Shown here: piece after piece, positions 17,443 to 25,871 of the stretch
Layout: the number at the start of each line of letters is the position of its first letter
How positions within the stretch are numbered: the first letter of the stretch is position 1
NCBI GenBank assembly: GCA_017432725.1
Contig: JAFRIQ010000016.1
Location: 1-52,335 of the forward strand
DNA from: Bacillota bacterium
GTDB taxonomy: Bacteria; Bacillota; Clostridia; Peptostreptococcales; Anaerovoracaceae
DNA length: 52,335 nucleotides
Reading direction: 5' to 3'
The notes under the pieces: generated by a model
Database searches by the model: none
Seen by the model: only the letters and a program-made list of their open reading frames with translations
Told to the model about the DNA's origin: nothing
Translations under genes and position numbers: made by a program

Positions 17443-18153
17443 TTACTTTTTAAGCTCTATGATGGTGCAGAGCGTCTCTCCCGCAAAGATGCAGAAGGAA
17501 TATCCGCCTTCTATGGACTTTCTTTTGATGACCGCATCGTCTCCGTACCTTAGGGACGAACGGTACACTATGCGGATGGATGTGAAATCGTCTGCCCTGT
17601 AATCGTCTGCGGGAAGAGCTTCGAGAGCATAGACCAGGTACTTGGTGTTGTGTACGTGGCCGTTGTAATCGAGGTCCGATTTTCTCAAAACAAGCGGCGC
17701 TTCGAGATCGAAGGTCTCCGGTACGGAAAGCTTGGGCGCTTCTTCTGCGAACTGAGTCTCTTTTTCAGGCTTGTACATACCCTCCAGTTCGTCGCCCACC
17801 TTGACCATCTTCTTTTCCTTGACGTCCACAAGAGCATATTTGGAAGCCACTCTTACGAGATGCTCCCCTTTTGCCGAACACACGGAGAATTCTCTTCCGG
17901 AAGTATATGAGTTCAGTTTTCCTTTTGACCAGGTTTTGACGGTAAAGCTTTCAAGGAGCTTAGGCCTTCTCAAGATCTCGACTCTCCAGTCGAGTATCAT
18001 CCACGCCACGCCTCCGTTCGTCAGCCTGTCTCCTATGCTCAAGGAATGCCTGGTACTTACCGTTTCGAGTATATCGAGAAGCGCTTCATATGAAAGATTT
18101 CCCTTTCCCGTATAGTCGGAAAGCCTCGGTTCTGTTTTCTCTTCGTAGAACAT
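17443..18153 (-). CDS. acyl-ACP thioesterase (FatA/FatB-like)
   Basis: Releases free fatty acids from acyl-carrier protein. It has 236 aa with the double hot-dog arrangement: the first half has DYTGKGNLSYEALLDILETV and ILDWRVEILRRPKL, the second half the catalytic region DLDYNGHVHNTKYL with the conserved D/N/H set. It is about the normal bacterial size. It starts immediately after the stop of the DUF2130 gene (TAA-ATG) with GGAGGAG upstream, so the two are an operon. It may set membrane fatty-acid supply; chain-length specificity cannot be read. Confidence 0.9.
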   Translation of the reverse strand: MFYEEKTEPRLSDYTGKGNLSYEALLDILETVSTRHSLSIGDRLTNGGVAWMILDWRVEILRRPKLLESFTVKTWSKGKLNSYTSGREFSVCSAKGEHLVRVASKYALVDVKEKKMVKVGDELEGMYKPEKETQFAEEAPKLSVPETFDLEAPLVLRKSDLDYNGHVHNTKYLVYALEALPADDYRADDFTSIRIVYRSSLRYGDDAVIKRKSIEGGYSFCIFAGETLCTIIELKK

Positions 18154-19449
18154 TTACTTCTCCTCCGCTTCCTGCCTGAACTTCTCCGCCACGCTGGGCG
18201 CTCCCTTGGTCAGCTTCTTGATGCTCAGATCCTGAGCCTTGTCGTTTGCCAGCCTCAGATTGTTTTCCGAAGAGAGAAGGTCAGCCTTGGTCTTTTCAAG
18301 AGCCTTTATGGTCCTGTCTATATCGTCTATGGCGTCTTTGAACTTTCTGGACGCCAGCTCATAATTCCTGCCGAAAGCATCCTTGAACTGCTTCATGTTC
18401 TCCTCGAACTTCGCATAGTCCAGGTTCTGGTTCTGTACGGTCTGCAGTTCCTTCCTGTACTGGAGCGAATTGAGAGCCGCGTCTCTTAAAAGAGTTATGA
18501 TAGGGATAAAGAACTGAGGCCTTATGACGTACATCTTAGGATACTTATACGACACGTCGACTATGCCCTCGTTATAGAGGTCGTTGTCAGCCTCGAGCAT
18601 GGAGACCAGGATGGCGTATTCGCATTTCTTCTCGTTCCTGTCCTTATCCAGTTCCTTGAAGAAATGTTCGTTCTTGTGCTTCGTCGCCGTGGTATCGCTC
18701 TCGTTTTTCATCTCGAACATGATGGAGATGAACTCGGTGCCGTCGTCGCCATAGTCACGGAAGATGAAATCCCCCTTGGAGCCTGAGCTCGCGTCGTTGT
18801 CCTTCTCGAAATATGCGTTTTTGAAGGCGGTAGCTCTCAGCCTGTTGAACTCATAGGAGCAGTGCTGCTCCAGAGACTCGCCTATCATTTTTGTCGACTG
18901 CTTCGCCTTGAGATCCTTGTAGAAGGCTATGGTCTCGTCTTTCCCGGCAAGCTGGGTCCTGAAGCTTTCCTCCATGGCCCTGCTCTTTGCCTCGAGCTCG
19001 CTGATCTCCGCTTCCTTTTCCTTGACAGCCTCGTTTATGGCGAGCTGGCTTTGCGCGTTTTGTTTTTCTATAGCCGCGTTCAGCTTTGCTATCTCTATAT
19101 CCTTTTTCCCAATGAGCTCGCTTAAGTCTCTCTTCAGTTCCTCCCTGGCAAGTTCGGCGTCCTTTACAGCCTCGCTCACAGCCAGTCGGGTCTCTGAATC
19201 CTGCTTTTCTATGGCGGAATTCAGCTTTGCTATCTCAAGGTCCTTTACGTTCATTTTTTCCGTAAAAGCTTTTTCCGCGTCGGCTTTTGCGATCATGACG
19301 GCCTGGTCGAGCTCCTTCTTATGCTGTCTCTCTACCCTTTCGAGATCCTCCATATATTCGTGATCTTTTATCTGCTTCACTATGGATTCGTAATCGCTTT
19401 CGTCTATGGTGAAGACCTCTCCGCAATTGGGACATTTGATCTGGTTCAT
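18154..19449 (-). CDS. DUF2130 protein: zinc-finger start, coiled coil, nuclease-like core
   Basis: A 431-residue cytoplasmic protein. It begins with a short Cys pair (IKCPNCGEVFTIDESD). A long coiled coil covers about residues 35-170 with two copies of an EIAKLNAAIEKQ-like unit. The conserved DUF2130 core follows (MIGESLEQHCSYEFNRLR, GSKGDFIFRDYGDDGTEFIS, IMFEMKNE). That arrangement of acidic residues and E-x-K resembles PD-(D/E)xK-type cores such as RmuC, which is an inference. A second helical segment closes the protein. GGGAG precedes the ATG by about 9 nt. Biological role unknown. Confidence 0.85.
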   Translation of the reverse strand: MNQIKCPNCGEVFTIDESDYESIVKQIKDHEYMEDLERVERQHKKELDQAVMIAKADAEKAFTEKMNVKDLEIAKLNSAIEKQDSETRLAVSEAVKDAELAREELKRDLSELIGKKDIEIAKLNAAIEKQNAQSQLAINEAVKEKEAEISELEAKSRAMEESFRTQLAGKDETIAFYKDLKAKQSTKMIGESLEQHCSYEFNRLRATAFKNAYFEKDNDASSGSKGDFIFRDYGDDGTEFISIMFEMKNESDTTATKHKNEHFFKELDKDRNEKKCEYAILVSMLEADNDLYNEGIVDVSYKYPKMYVIRPQFFIPIITLLRDAALNSLQYRKELQTVQNQNLDYAKFEENMKQFKDAFGRNYELASRKFKDAIDDIDRTIKALEKTKADLLSSENNLRLANDKAQDLSIKKLTKGAPSVAEKFRQEAEEK

Positions 19450-19499
19450 ATCATGCAGCTCCCTGTGAACTTATACATCGTATTGAATATTAACAATTA

Positions 19500-19508
19500 A
19501 TCATATCA
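19500..19508 (-). promoter_or_regulatory. extended -10 promoter of the DUF2130/thioesterase operon
   Basis: Minus-strand TGA-TATGAT about 50 nt before the ATG of the DUF2130 gene. Confidence 0.5.
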
Positions 19509-19555
19509 CAGTTCACCGATCTGTGCCCGTCTTTTATCAGCTGTCGATCAAAGCC

Positions 19556-19593
19556 TTGTGGTATTACACAAAGGGTTTTGTAGGATTCTACAA
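19556..19593. promoter_or_regulatory. tandem 16-bp dyads upstream of a small gene
   Basis: TTGTGGTATTACACAA (19556-19571) and TTGTAGGATTCTACAA (19578-19593) are each palindromic. They share TTGT-N-G-N-ATT-N2-ACAA and their centres are 22 bp apart. They end 12 bp before the -35 of the promoter of the 75-aa gene. The binding protein is unknown. Confidence 0.6.
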
Positions 19594-19605
19594 ACAAAAT
19601 ATGTA

Positions 19606-19634
19606 TTTACTATCATCTAATACAGTGCTACAAT
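19606..19634 (+). promoter_or_regulatory. promoter of the 75-aa gene
   Basis: TTTACT (19606-19611), 17 bp, then extended -10 TGC-TACAAT (hexamer 19629-19634), followed by a leader of about 60 nt. Confidence 0.65.
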
Positions 19635-19702
19635 GTAATCGACAAGTATTTAACTCACCATAGTTTAAAGAGAACTTGACCCAGGATATGGAGGTAAAGG
19701 AT

Positions 19703-19930
19703 ATGAAGAATTATGAAGTTTTTCTTGAAGAAGTGAATCCCTGCGGCGGAGAAGACAATCTGTCGAAGAGAGAATTCATCGAAGTCGAAGCTGAGGATCC
19801 CGAAACCTATGTAAAAGAAAACGGCAGATTCCCCATCCAGGAGATCGACGTCAACGACAAGGGAGAGACAGTCATCCACACCGGTGACGGACACGGCTAC
19901 TTTATCAGATATACGTTCACCGAAGTATAG
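19703..19930 (+). CDS. small acidic protein of unknown function
   Basis: A 75-residue protein, MKNYEVFLEEVNPCGGEDNL..., with ATG 8 nt after GGAGG; an in-frame upstream start would place the ribosome site inside the gene. It is soluble and acidic, with one Cys, and reads as a compact alpha/beta fold (IEVEAEDPETYVKENG, IDVNDKGETVIHTGDGHGYF). The own promoter, the two upstream dyads and the strong terminator show a dedicated, regulated transcription unit. I do not recognise a family. Confidence 0.75.
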   Translation: MKNYEVFLEEVNPCGGEDNLSKREFIEVEAEDPETYVKENGRFPIQEIDVNDKGETVIHTGDGHGYFIRYTFTEV

Positions 19931-19953
19931 GGTACGCGATAAAATCAAAACAA

Positions 19954-19982
19954 AAAGTACCGGCTGATGCCGGTACTTTTTT
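19954..19982. terminator. bidirectional terminator between the 75-aa gene and tcdA
   Basis: AAAGTACCGGC, TGAT, GCCGGTACTTT form a perfect 11-bp stem with A- and T-runs on both sides, between convergent genes. Confidence 0.95.
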
Positions 19983-20700
19983 ATTCTTTTTCTGTCAGAT
20001 CTTTTATCACTTCGCCCGCTATTATGAGGCCCATAGCCGCCGGAACGAAGGCGTTGCTCCCCGGAGCAGGGCGGCCTCCTTTCAGTTCGGGATCTTCCCC
20101 GTGCTTGGGACTTAAAGGGATCTCTTTAGAATAAACAACTTTAAGATGATCTATCCCGACTTCTTTCAGTTTCTTCCGCATGACCCTTGCCAGAGGGCAT
20201 ACAGAAGTCTTCGATATATCCGAAACCTCGAGCATGGACGCTTCCATCTTGTTGCCGGCGCCCATAGCCGAAATGACGGGAACTCCAGCTTCTTTGGCGC
20301 ACTTCACGATCTCCAGTTTTGCCGCGACCGTATCCACCGCATCCACCACGTAGTCGTAAGCGGAAAAGTCGAACTGATCTTTGGTCTCAGGAAGGAAGAA
20401 CACCCTATATGCATTCACCGTGCAGGCGGGATTTATATCCTCTATCCTCTCTTTTGCGGCGTCGACCTTGTATTTCCCTACGGTGCTCCTGGTGGCTATG
20501 ATCTGGCGGTTCAGGTTGGTGATATCCACCCTGTCGCTGTCTATGAGGTCCAGAGTCCCTACTCCGCTTCTCGCCAGCGCCTCGACTACGTAGCCGCCCA
20601 CTCCCCCTACGCCGAATACGGCTACTCGGGATGATCTTATCTTTTCCATGGCTTCTTTTCCGAGAAGCATCTCTGTCCTTACATACTGGTCTTTCATCAT
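19981..20700 (-). CDS. tcdA: tRNA threonylcarbamoyladenosine dehydratase (ThiF/E1-like)
   Basis: ATP-dependent enzyme that cyclises t6A37 of tRNA to ct6A. It has 239 aa from the chosen start MMKDQYVRTEMLLG, which follows GGAGAG; the ATG at 20718 directly abuts the -10 hexamer and cannot be transcribed in full. The nucleotide-binding glycine motif is VFGVGGVGGYVVEALARSG, then DSDRVDITNLNRQI and the family signature CPLARVMRKKLKEVGI. Older annotation calls this a HesA/MoeB/ThiF protein. No sulfur-carrier gene adjoins it, which supports TcdA over ThiF. Confidence 0.92.
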   Translation of the reverse strand: MMKDQYVRTEMLLGKEAMEKIRSSRVAVFGVGGVGGYVVEALARSGVGTLDLIDSDRVDITNLNRQIIATRSTVGKYKVDAAKERIEDINPACTVNAYRVFFLPETKDQFDFSAYDYVVDAVDTVAAKLEIVKCAKEAGVPVISAMGAGNKMEASMLEVSDISKTSVCPLARVMRKKLKEVGIDHLKVVYSKEIPLSPKHGEDPELKGGRPAPGSNAFVPAAMGLIIAGEVIKDLTEKE

Positions 20701-20718
20701 GATCTCTCCGTTTTGCAT

Positions 20719-20727
20719 AGTATACCA
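20719..20727 (-). promoter_or_regulatory. extended -10 promoter of tcdA
   Basis: Minus-strand TGG-TATACT immediately followed by the unused ATG; the real start is about 18 nt further on. It is arranged back to back with the sulfosugar operon promoter about 55 bp away. Confidence 0.6.
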
Positions 20728-20752
20728 TATCTTGCCGCAAGTATCGAACAGC

Positions 20753-20784
20753 TTGCAACAAAGCGCAGGCTTTTATGATATAAT
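20753..20784 (+). promoter_or_regulatory. promoter of the sulfosugar operon
   Basis: Extended -10 TGA-TATAAT (hexamer 20779-20784) with TTGCAA 20 bp upstream, followed by a ~28-nt leader with GGAGG 4 nt before the ATG. No operator palindrome is evident and no regulator gene is adjacent. Confidence 0.6.
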
Positions 20785-20819
20785 ACATACGAACATTTTT
20801 TCATACCCATGGAGGAACT

Positions 20820-22805
20820 ATGGATATATCTATAAAGGATCAGATAAAACTGTCAGTCGGTCAGGGAGAGAACCGTTTCACCATGAGCCGCGGCAGTTTT
20901 TCTTACAAGCAGAAAACTTCCCGCCGCTCCGTTCTTTCCAGGATTGGCGAAAGGAAGACCGAAAACGGATACATCCTTGAATTCAAGGATCAAAGATCCG
21001 GAGAAAAGCATTATCTTTCCGTGACCGATGAAAAAGGCCTGATCAGGATCAGCTACTGCGATGAAAACGGAGCCGATACCAGCGGGAGAGGAGTCAACCG
21101 CTTCTGGGTCTCTGTTCCGGCGGCGGAAGGAGAATCCATTTACGGCTGCGGAGAGACCTACTCGAAATTCGACCTCAAAGGCGAAAGGGTCAGGATATTC
21201 GTCGCGGAGCACCAGAACACCAGAAGGATCGGAGACAAGATCATCAGGGAGACTCTCATAGGCAAGAGGCCTAATTTTTCTCTCCCCTTCAGAGATTACG
21301 AATCCTACTGCGTGGCTCCGACCTACGTTTCCAGCAAAAAGTACTTCGTACATCTGAACATCTCCACCTTTGCGGTCTTCGATTTCAAGAATCCCGGAAG
21401 CACCATACTGTACACCCAGGAAGCTCCGGTCATATACCTTAAAGAGTGCGAAAGCTTCGAAAAACTGGAAGAAGACCTTACGGCTCTCACGGGAAGAGGC
21501 TGGGCTCTTCCGGACTGGATATACGGAGGAGCCATCTTCGCCGTACAGGGCGGCTGCAGCAAGGTCAACGAAAAGATAAAGGCCGCCAGAGATGCTGGAG
21601 CCAAAGTCGCAGGCATCTGGTCCCAGGACTGGTGCGGATGCAGAGTCACGGGCTTCGGATACCAGGTCATGTGGAACTGGCAGGCAGATGAAAACCTCTA
21701 TCCCGGTCTTAAAGATGAAATAGCCAAGTGGAAGGAAGACGGTATACGCTTCCTCGGTTACATCAACCCCTTCATGGCTCTGGAAGGCCCCCTTTACAAA
21801 TACGCTTCCGAAAGAGGCTGGTGCGTAAAGGATAAGGAGGGAAAGGACTACCTGGTCACCATAACGACCTTCCCGGCAGCCATGATAGATCTGACCAACA
21901 GGGACGCCTACGACTGGTACAAGAGCATAATACAGGAAAATATGATAGATCTTGGCATGGGCGGATGGATGGCAGATTTCGGAGAATATCTTCCCGTGGA
22001 CAGCGTCACGGCTTCCGGAGAAGACGCATATACCCTTCACAACATATGGCCCGAGCTTTGGGCAAAACTCAACAAAGAAGCCATAGAAGAAAGAGGAAAG
22101 GCAGGAGAAGTATTCTTCTTCACAAGAGCCGGATACACGAAGACGGCAGCCTATTCTCCCATGATGTGGACAGGAGATCAGCACGTGGACTGGTCGAAAG
22201 ACGACGGTCTGCCTGCGGTCATCACCGCTATGCTCTCCCTTTCCATGAGCGGATTCGGACTTTCACATTTCGACGCAGGAGGGTATACGACCATTATGAA
22301 GATGACCAGAGACGAAGAGCTCCTTCTCCGATGGATGGAACTCAGCGCCTTCTCTCCGCTGATGCGTTTCCATGAAGGTAATCAGCCGTCCAGGAACGTT
22401 CAGTTCGATTCCAGCGAAGCTCTTCTGAAGCAATCTGCAAAGATGTCTCGCATATATGCGTCCCTCGGATGGTATCTTAAGGATCTGGCAGAAGAATACA
22501 ACAGGGAGGGACACCCTGCGGTAAGGCCCCTTTTCTATCGCTATGACGAAAAGGAATGCTATGATACAAAAGATGAATACATGCTTGGAAAAGATCTGCT
22601 GGTAGCGCCGGTGATCGAAAAAGGACAGACCGAAAGGAGCGTCTTCCTCCCGGATGACGAATGGATACATCTCTTCACCGGCACGGTCTATTCCGGAGGG
22701 AACCACAAAATCAGCGCACCGGTGGGCTGCCCGCCCGTTTTCGTAAGAGCCCGGAGCGTAAACAAAGACAGGATAATAGATTCAGTAAGGAACAGTGATA
22801 TTTAA
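20820..22805 (+). CDS. GH31 alpha-glycosidase, sulfoquinovosidase (YihQ/SftG) family
   Basis: A 661-aa retaining glycosidase that should release sulfoquinovose from its glycosides such as sulfoquinovosyl glycerol. It aligns with E. coli YihQ (from memory) at a constant offset of 19 over the active site: nucleophile D386 in GGWMADFGEYLP (YihQ D405), acid/base D453 in TGDQHVDWS (D472), and substrate residues Q243 (Q262), Q269 in IWSQDW (Q288), W285 (W304) and Y489 in GGYTT (Y508). The sulfonate-binding Arg301 is replaced by Gln282 (GFGYQVMWNW). There is no signal peptide, so it is cytoplasmic and the glycoside must be imported. It is first gene of the operon. Family is very secure; sulfosugar specificity is supported by the neighbours but weakened by the Arg change. 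Confidence 0.88.
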   Translation: MDISIKDQIKLSVGQGENRFTMSRGSFSYKQKTSRRSVLSRIGERKTENGYILEFKDQRSGEKHYLSVTDEKGLIRISYCDENGADTSGRGVNRFWVSVPAAEGESIYGCGETYSKFDLKGERVRIFVAEHQNTRRIGDKIIRETLIGKRPNFSLPFRDYESYCVAPTYVSSKKYFVHLNISTFAVFDFKNPGSTILYTQEAPVIYLKECESFEKLEEDLTALTGRGWALPDWIYGGAIFAVQGGCSKVNEKIKAARDAGAKVAGIWSQDWCGCRVTGFGYQVMWNWQADENLYPGLKDEIAKWKEDGIRFLGYINPFMALEGPLYKYASERGWCVKDKEGKDYLVTITTFPAAMIDLTNRDAYDWYKSIIQENMIDLGMGGWMADFGEYLPVDSVTASGEDAYTLHNIWPELWAKLNKEAIEERGKAGEVFFFTRAGYTKTAAYSPMMWTGDQHVDWSKDDGLPAVITAMLSLSMSGFGLSHFDAGGYTTIMKMTRDEELLLRWMELSAFSPLMRFHEGNQPSRNVQFDSSEALLKQSAKMSRIYASLGWYLKDLAEEYNREGHPAVRPLFYRYDEKECYDTKDEYMLGKDLLVAPVIEKGQTERSVFLPDDEWIHLFTGTVYSGGNHKISAPVGCPPVFVRARSVNKDRIIDSVRNSDI

Positions 22806-22819
22806 AACAGGAGATAATC

Positions 22820-24301
22820 ATGAAAGAACAAGCAGCAAGAGAAAACAAAGCCTCCTCAAGGATGAGCTACGGTGCCTGCGATATCTACGGAGGAGGAGCC
22901 TTCGTAGTCATAAGCACCTTCTACACCGTATTCCTCACCAAAGCCCTGGGCATGCCCCCTGCGCTCGCAGGAATAATCCCCCTGGTGGGAAAAGTATGGG
23001 ATGCGGTCACAGACCCCATCATGGGCAATATAGCGGACCGCACCGTATCTAAATTCGGAGCCAAGAGGTTCTGGATACTGGTGGGATCCTTCATATCCGC
23101 GCTCACCTTCATCGTCATGTGGATACCCTTCAGGGCAGGCGGAAACACTACAGCCCAGTTCATATTCTACATGCTGATGTACATGCTCTTCTCGACGGGC
23201 TTCACCATCGTCATGGTACCCTACAACGGACTTCTTCCGGATATGGTCGACGACTACACCGTAAGAGCTAAATATTCATCTGCAAGAATGATATTCTCGG
23301 CACTGGGAGCCATCATAGCAGGACTTATCCCGACACTGATGATAAAGGATAACACAAAGCCAGGCCAGTACCTCACCGTCGCTCTCATCTTCTCGGTAAT
23401 ATTCCTTGTGACCATACTGATCACCTTCTTCGGTACCTGGGAGAACCACAAACCTGCGAAAAAGGTATCCATGGGAGAGACCTTCACTCAGTCCTTCACC
23501 GTTTTCAGGAGCCGCTCTTTCAGGCTCTTCATAGCAATATTCATCTTCGGACAGTGCGCGGCTGACTTCATAACCGGTCTTGCGGTATATTACGTGGACG
23601 ACGTGCTCAACGCCTACGGCGGAGGAAACTTCACCATACTCATGGGCGTGCTCCTCGTAGCCCAGCTCATAGGCATGGTCGTCTTCGGACCCATAATGGC
23701 AAAGACTTCGAAGAAATTCCCCATCATAGTCGGTACCCCCGTAAGGATGCTGGCTACCCTGGCAATGCTCTTCTTCTCTTATGAAGGAGCGCCCTTCTAC
23801 GTGATACTCGCCCTTTCCTTCGTCATAGGCCTGGCCATGGCAGGTACTTCCACAACCATATACGCCATACTGGCTGACCTTGCGGACGTGGACGAACTCA
23901 TCACCACTGTAAACCGTCCCGGCACCTGCTCCGGCATGGCGACTTTCGCAAGAAAGATATCGGCAGGTCTTTCCTCAGCTCTCATCGGAGTGCTGCTCAC
24001 CATGGTGGGATACGACGAGACTCTGGCGGTACAGGGACTTCGCCAGGCTGCATCGACCCAGAAAGGCATAGCTTACGTCTACGTGTTCGCGCAGATAGTT
24101 CTTCTTGCCTTAACGCTTCTCTTTACGGTCAAGTTCCCGGTAACTAAGAAGGAATTCGACATCGTCAGAAAAGAGACCGCAAGAAGAAGAGGCGAAGACG
24201 ACTCACAGATCACCGAAGAGGAGATCAAGGTATGCGAAGCCGTTACGGGCATAGAGTACGGCAAACTCTGGAATGAAAAGAATGCCGCAAGTCTTAGATA
24301 A
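22820..24301 (+). CDS. GPH-family glycoside/cation symporter
   Basis: A 493-aa membrane transporter of the glycoside-pentoside-hexuronide family (MelB, YihO/YihP relatives) with about 12 helices. The typical loop after TM2 is VTDPIMGNIADRTVSKFGAK, and VMVPYNGLLPDMVDDYTVR is the corresponding mid-protein motif. It starts 8 nt after CAGGAGA, 14 nt past the glycosidase stop. It is the only transporter in the operon, so it probably imports sulfoquinovose or its glycoside. It might instead export the sulfonate end product, as no separate exporter is present. Confidence 0.92.
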   Translation: MKEQAARENKASSRMSYGACDIYGGGAFVVISTFYTVFLTKALGMPPALAGIIPLVGKVWDAVTDPIMGNIADRTVSKFGAKRFWILVGSFISALTFIVMWIPFRAGGNTTAQFIFYMLMYMLFSTGFTIVMVPYNGLLPDMVDDYTVRAKYSSARMIFSALGAIIAGLIPTLMIKDNTKPGQYLTVALIFSVIFLVTILITFFGTWENHKPAKKVSMGETFTQSFTVFRSRSFRLFIAIFIFGQCAADFITGLAVYYVDDVLNAYGGGNFTILMGVLLVAQLIGMVVFGPIMAKTSKKFPIIVGTPVRMLATLAMLFFSYEGAPFYVILALSFVIGLAMAGTSTTIYAILADLADVDELITTVNRPGTCSGMATFARKISAGLSSALIGVLLTMVGYDETLAVQGLRQAASTQKGIAYVYVFAQIVLLALTLLFTVKFPVTKKEFDIVRKETARRRGEDDSQITEEEIKVCEAVTGIEYGKLWNEKNAASLR

Positions 24302-24313
24302 AGGAGAATATAG

Positions 24314-25000
24314 ATGAAATACTTTTTAGACAGCGCAAAGATGGATGAAATAAAGGAAGCCTACGAATACCTGGGTATAGACGGGGTGACCACCAATCCG
24401 AAACATATAATGAACTCGGGAAAGCCTTTCAAAAAGGCCATCGAGGATATCGCCAAATGGACGGAAGATCAGGGATTCAAAAGCTGGAAAGACTTCCCCG
24501 TATCCGTTGAGATCGATCCGTGGCTCGAAGACTGCGACAAGATACTCCCCATGGCAAGGGAAATAAGCAAGATATCCCCATGCTTCGTGATCAAGATCCC
24601 CTCCGTATACGGAGGACTCAAAGCTGCGAGAATACTGGAAAAGGAAGGCATCAGAACGAACCTGACCCTTGTATTCTCCCCTGCTCAGGCCATACTTCCG
24701 GCAAAGGCGGGATGCCTCTTCGTATCGCCCTTCATAGGCTGGAAGGAATCCAACGGAGAAGACTGCAAGAAATATATCCAGGACATAGTGGATATATACA
24801 GAAATTACGGATATCTCCGCAAGACGGAGATAATCGCAGCCGCTATCAGAACGCCCAAGCAGATCGTTGACTGCGCGGTGGCGGGATGCGATATAGTCAC
24901 CTGCGGACTCGACGTATACAAAGACTCCATCAAACATCCCTACACCGTTCAGGGCCTCGGGACCTTCCGCGACGCATGGGATAATACCGCAAAGGAGTAG
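24314..25000 (+). CDS. transaldolase family protein, candidate 6-deoxy-6-sulfofructose transaldolase (SftT)
   Basis: A short-form (TalC/MipB-like) transaldolase of 228 aa. MKYFLDSAKMDEIKEA opens the barrel, DGVTTNP is the classic substrate loop, and FVIKIPS holds the Schiff-base Lys. NLTLVFSPAQAILPAKAG and VSPFIGW follow the family pattern. In the sulfo-TAL pathway this enzyme moves the dihydroxyacetone part of sulfofructose to glyceraldehyde 3-phosphate, giving fructose 6-phosphate and 3-sulfolactaldehyde. The role is assigned from its place between a sulfoquinovosidase-like and a sulfolactaldehyde-reductase-like gene. AAGGAG precedes the ATG. An ordinary transaldolase or fructose 6-phosphate aldolase cannot be excluded by sequence alone. 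Confidence 0.85.
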   Translation: MKYFLDSAKMDEIKEAYEYLGIDGVTTNPKHIMNSGKPFKKAIEDIAKWTEDQGFKSWKDFPVSVEIDPWLEDCDKILPMAREISKISPCFVIKIPSVYGGLKAARILEKEGIRTNLTLVFSPAQAILPAKAGCLFVSPFIGWKESNGEDCKKYIQDIVDIYRNYGYLRKTEIIAAAIRTPKQIVDCAVAGCDIVTCGLDVYKDSIKHPYTVQGLGTFRDAWDNTAKE

Positions 25001-25004
25001 GATG

Positions 25005-25871
25005 ATGACGATAGGATTTGTAGGCCTTGGCATCATGGGCGAGTCCATGTGCGAGAACATAATAAAAAAGCACGATGACAAAGTATACGTCTTCGACGTG
25101 GTAAAGGAAAAAGTCGATAAACTGGCTTCTATCGGAGGCATACCCTGCGAAAGCGCAGCCGAAGTAATGAGAAATGCCGACGTTTTCATCACCATGGTGC
25201 CCAAGAGCGAGCATTCTAGAGCTGTATACGAGCAGGTGCTTTCTGAAATAAACGAAAGAAAGCTGGCCATAGATATGTCGACTATCGACCCTGCCGTATC
25301 CGTCGAGATAGCAGACATGGTAAAAGCAAGAGGCGGACATTTCATAGATGCCCCCGTTGTCAAAAGCAAACCGGCTGCCATCGAAGGGAAACTGGGTATC
25401 TACGTCGGAGGAAGCGAAGAAGATTTCGAAAAGGCTCTTCCGATCCTTTCGTATATGGGAGAAAACATCATACGCATGGGAGACAACGGAAAGGGTCTTG
25501 TGATGAAGATCTGCCACAACGCCCTCGTTTCCCAGATACAGAACGGGGTCAACGAGACTTCGACTCTTGCTTCGAAATACGGTATAGATATACTCACTTT
25601 TGCCAAAGCCATATCTTACGGAGGAGCCGGTAACTGGTATCTTGACTCAAAAAAGGATTCCATTTCCCGCGAGGACTATACCACCGCTTTCTCCATAGAA
25701 AACGAGCATAAAGACGTTCACATCTGCCTTGAAATGGCAAAGAAGACAGGCTTCAGCATGCCGGGCGAAGAGAATGCGGCAAGAGTATACGATAAGGCTA
25801 TGGAGATGGGTCTCGGAAAAGAAGACTTTTCCGCCAGCATAAAGGTGGTCAGAGATAATGGAAATGCTTAA
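25005..25871 (+). CDS. beta-hydroxyacid dehydrogenase, candidate 3-sulfolactaldehyde reductase (YihU-like)
   Basis: NAD(P)-dependent dehydrogenase of the 3-hydroxyisobutyrate family, 288 aa. The Rossmann start is MTIGFVGLGIMGESMCENI; the catalytic Lys lies in GKGLVMKICHN. The substrate loop is DAPVVKSKPAAIEGKL where YihU has PVGRTSANAITGTL (from memory), so a Lys takes the place of the Arg that holds the sulfonate. This would reduce sulfolactaldehyde to 2,3-dihydroxypropane-1-sulfonate and reoxidise NADH, which suits a fermenter. The ATG at 25005 is 7 nt from AAGGAG; another ATG at 25002 is possible. The ribosome site overlaps the end of the transaldolase gene. Confidence 0.85.
   Translation: MTIGFVGLGIMGESMCENIIKKHDDKVYVFDVVKEKVDKLASIGGIPCESAAEVMRNADVFITMVPKSEHSRAVYEQVLSEINERKLAIDMSTIDPAVSVEIADMVKARGGHFIDAPVVKSKPAAIEGKLGIYVGGSEEDFEKALPILSYMGENIIRMGDNGKGLVMKICHNALVSQIQNGVNETSTLASKYGIDILTFAKAISYGGAGNWYLDSKKDSISREDYTTAFSIENEHKDVHICLEMAKKTGFSMPGEENAARVYDKAMEMGLGKEDFSASIKVVRDNGNA

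Noticed and set aside
19556..19593. Rex operator
   Set aside because: The dyads resemble TTGTG...CACAA, but they are 16 bp long whereas Rex boxes are 18 bp with a different core, and the second copy has TTGTA/TACAA arms.
20853..22184. 443-codon minus-strand frame opposite the GH31 gene
   Set aside because: The plus-strand protein aligns to YihQ over the active site, so the antisense frame is incidental.
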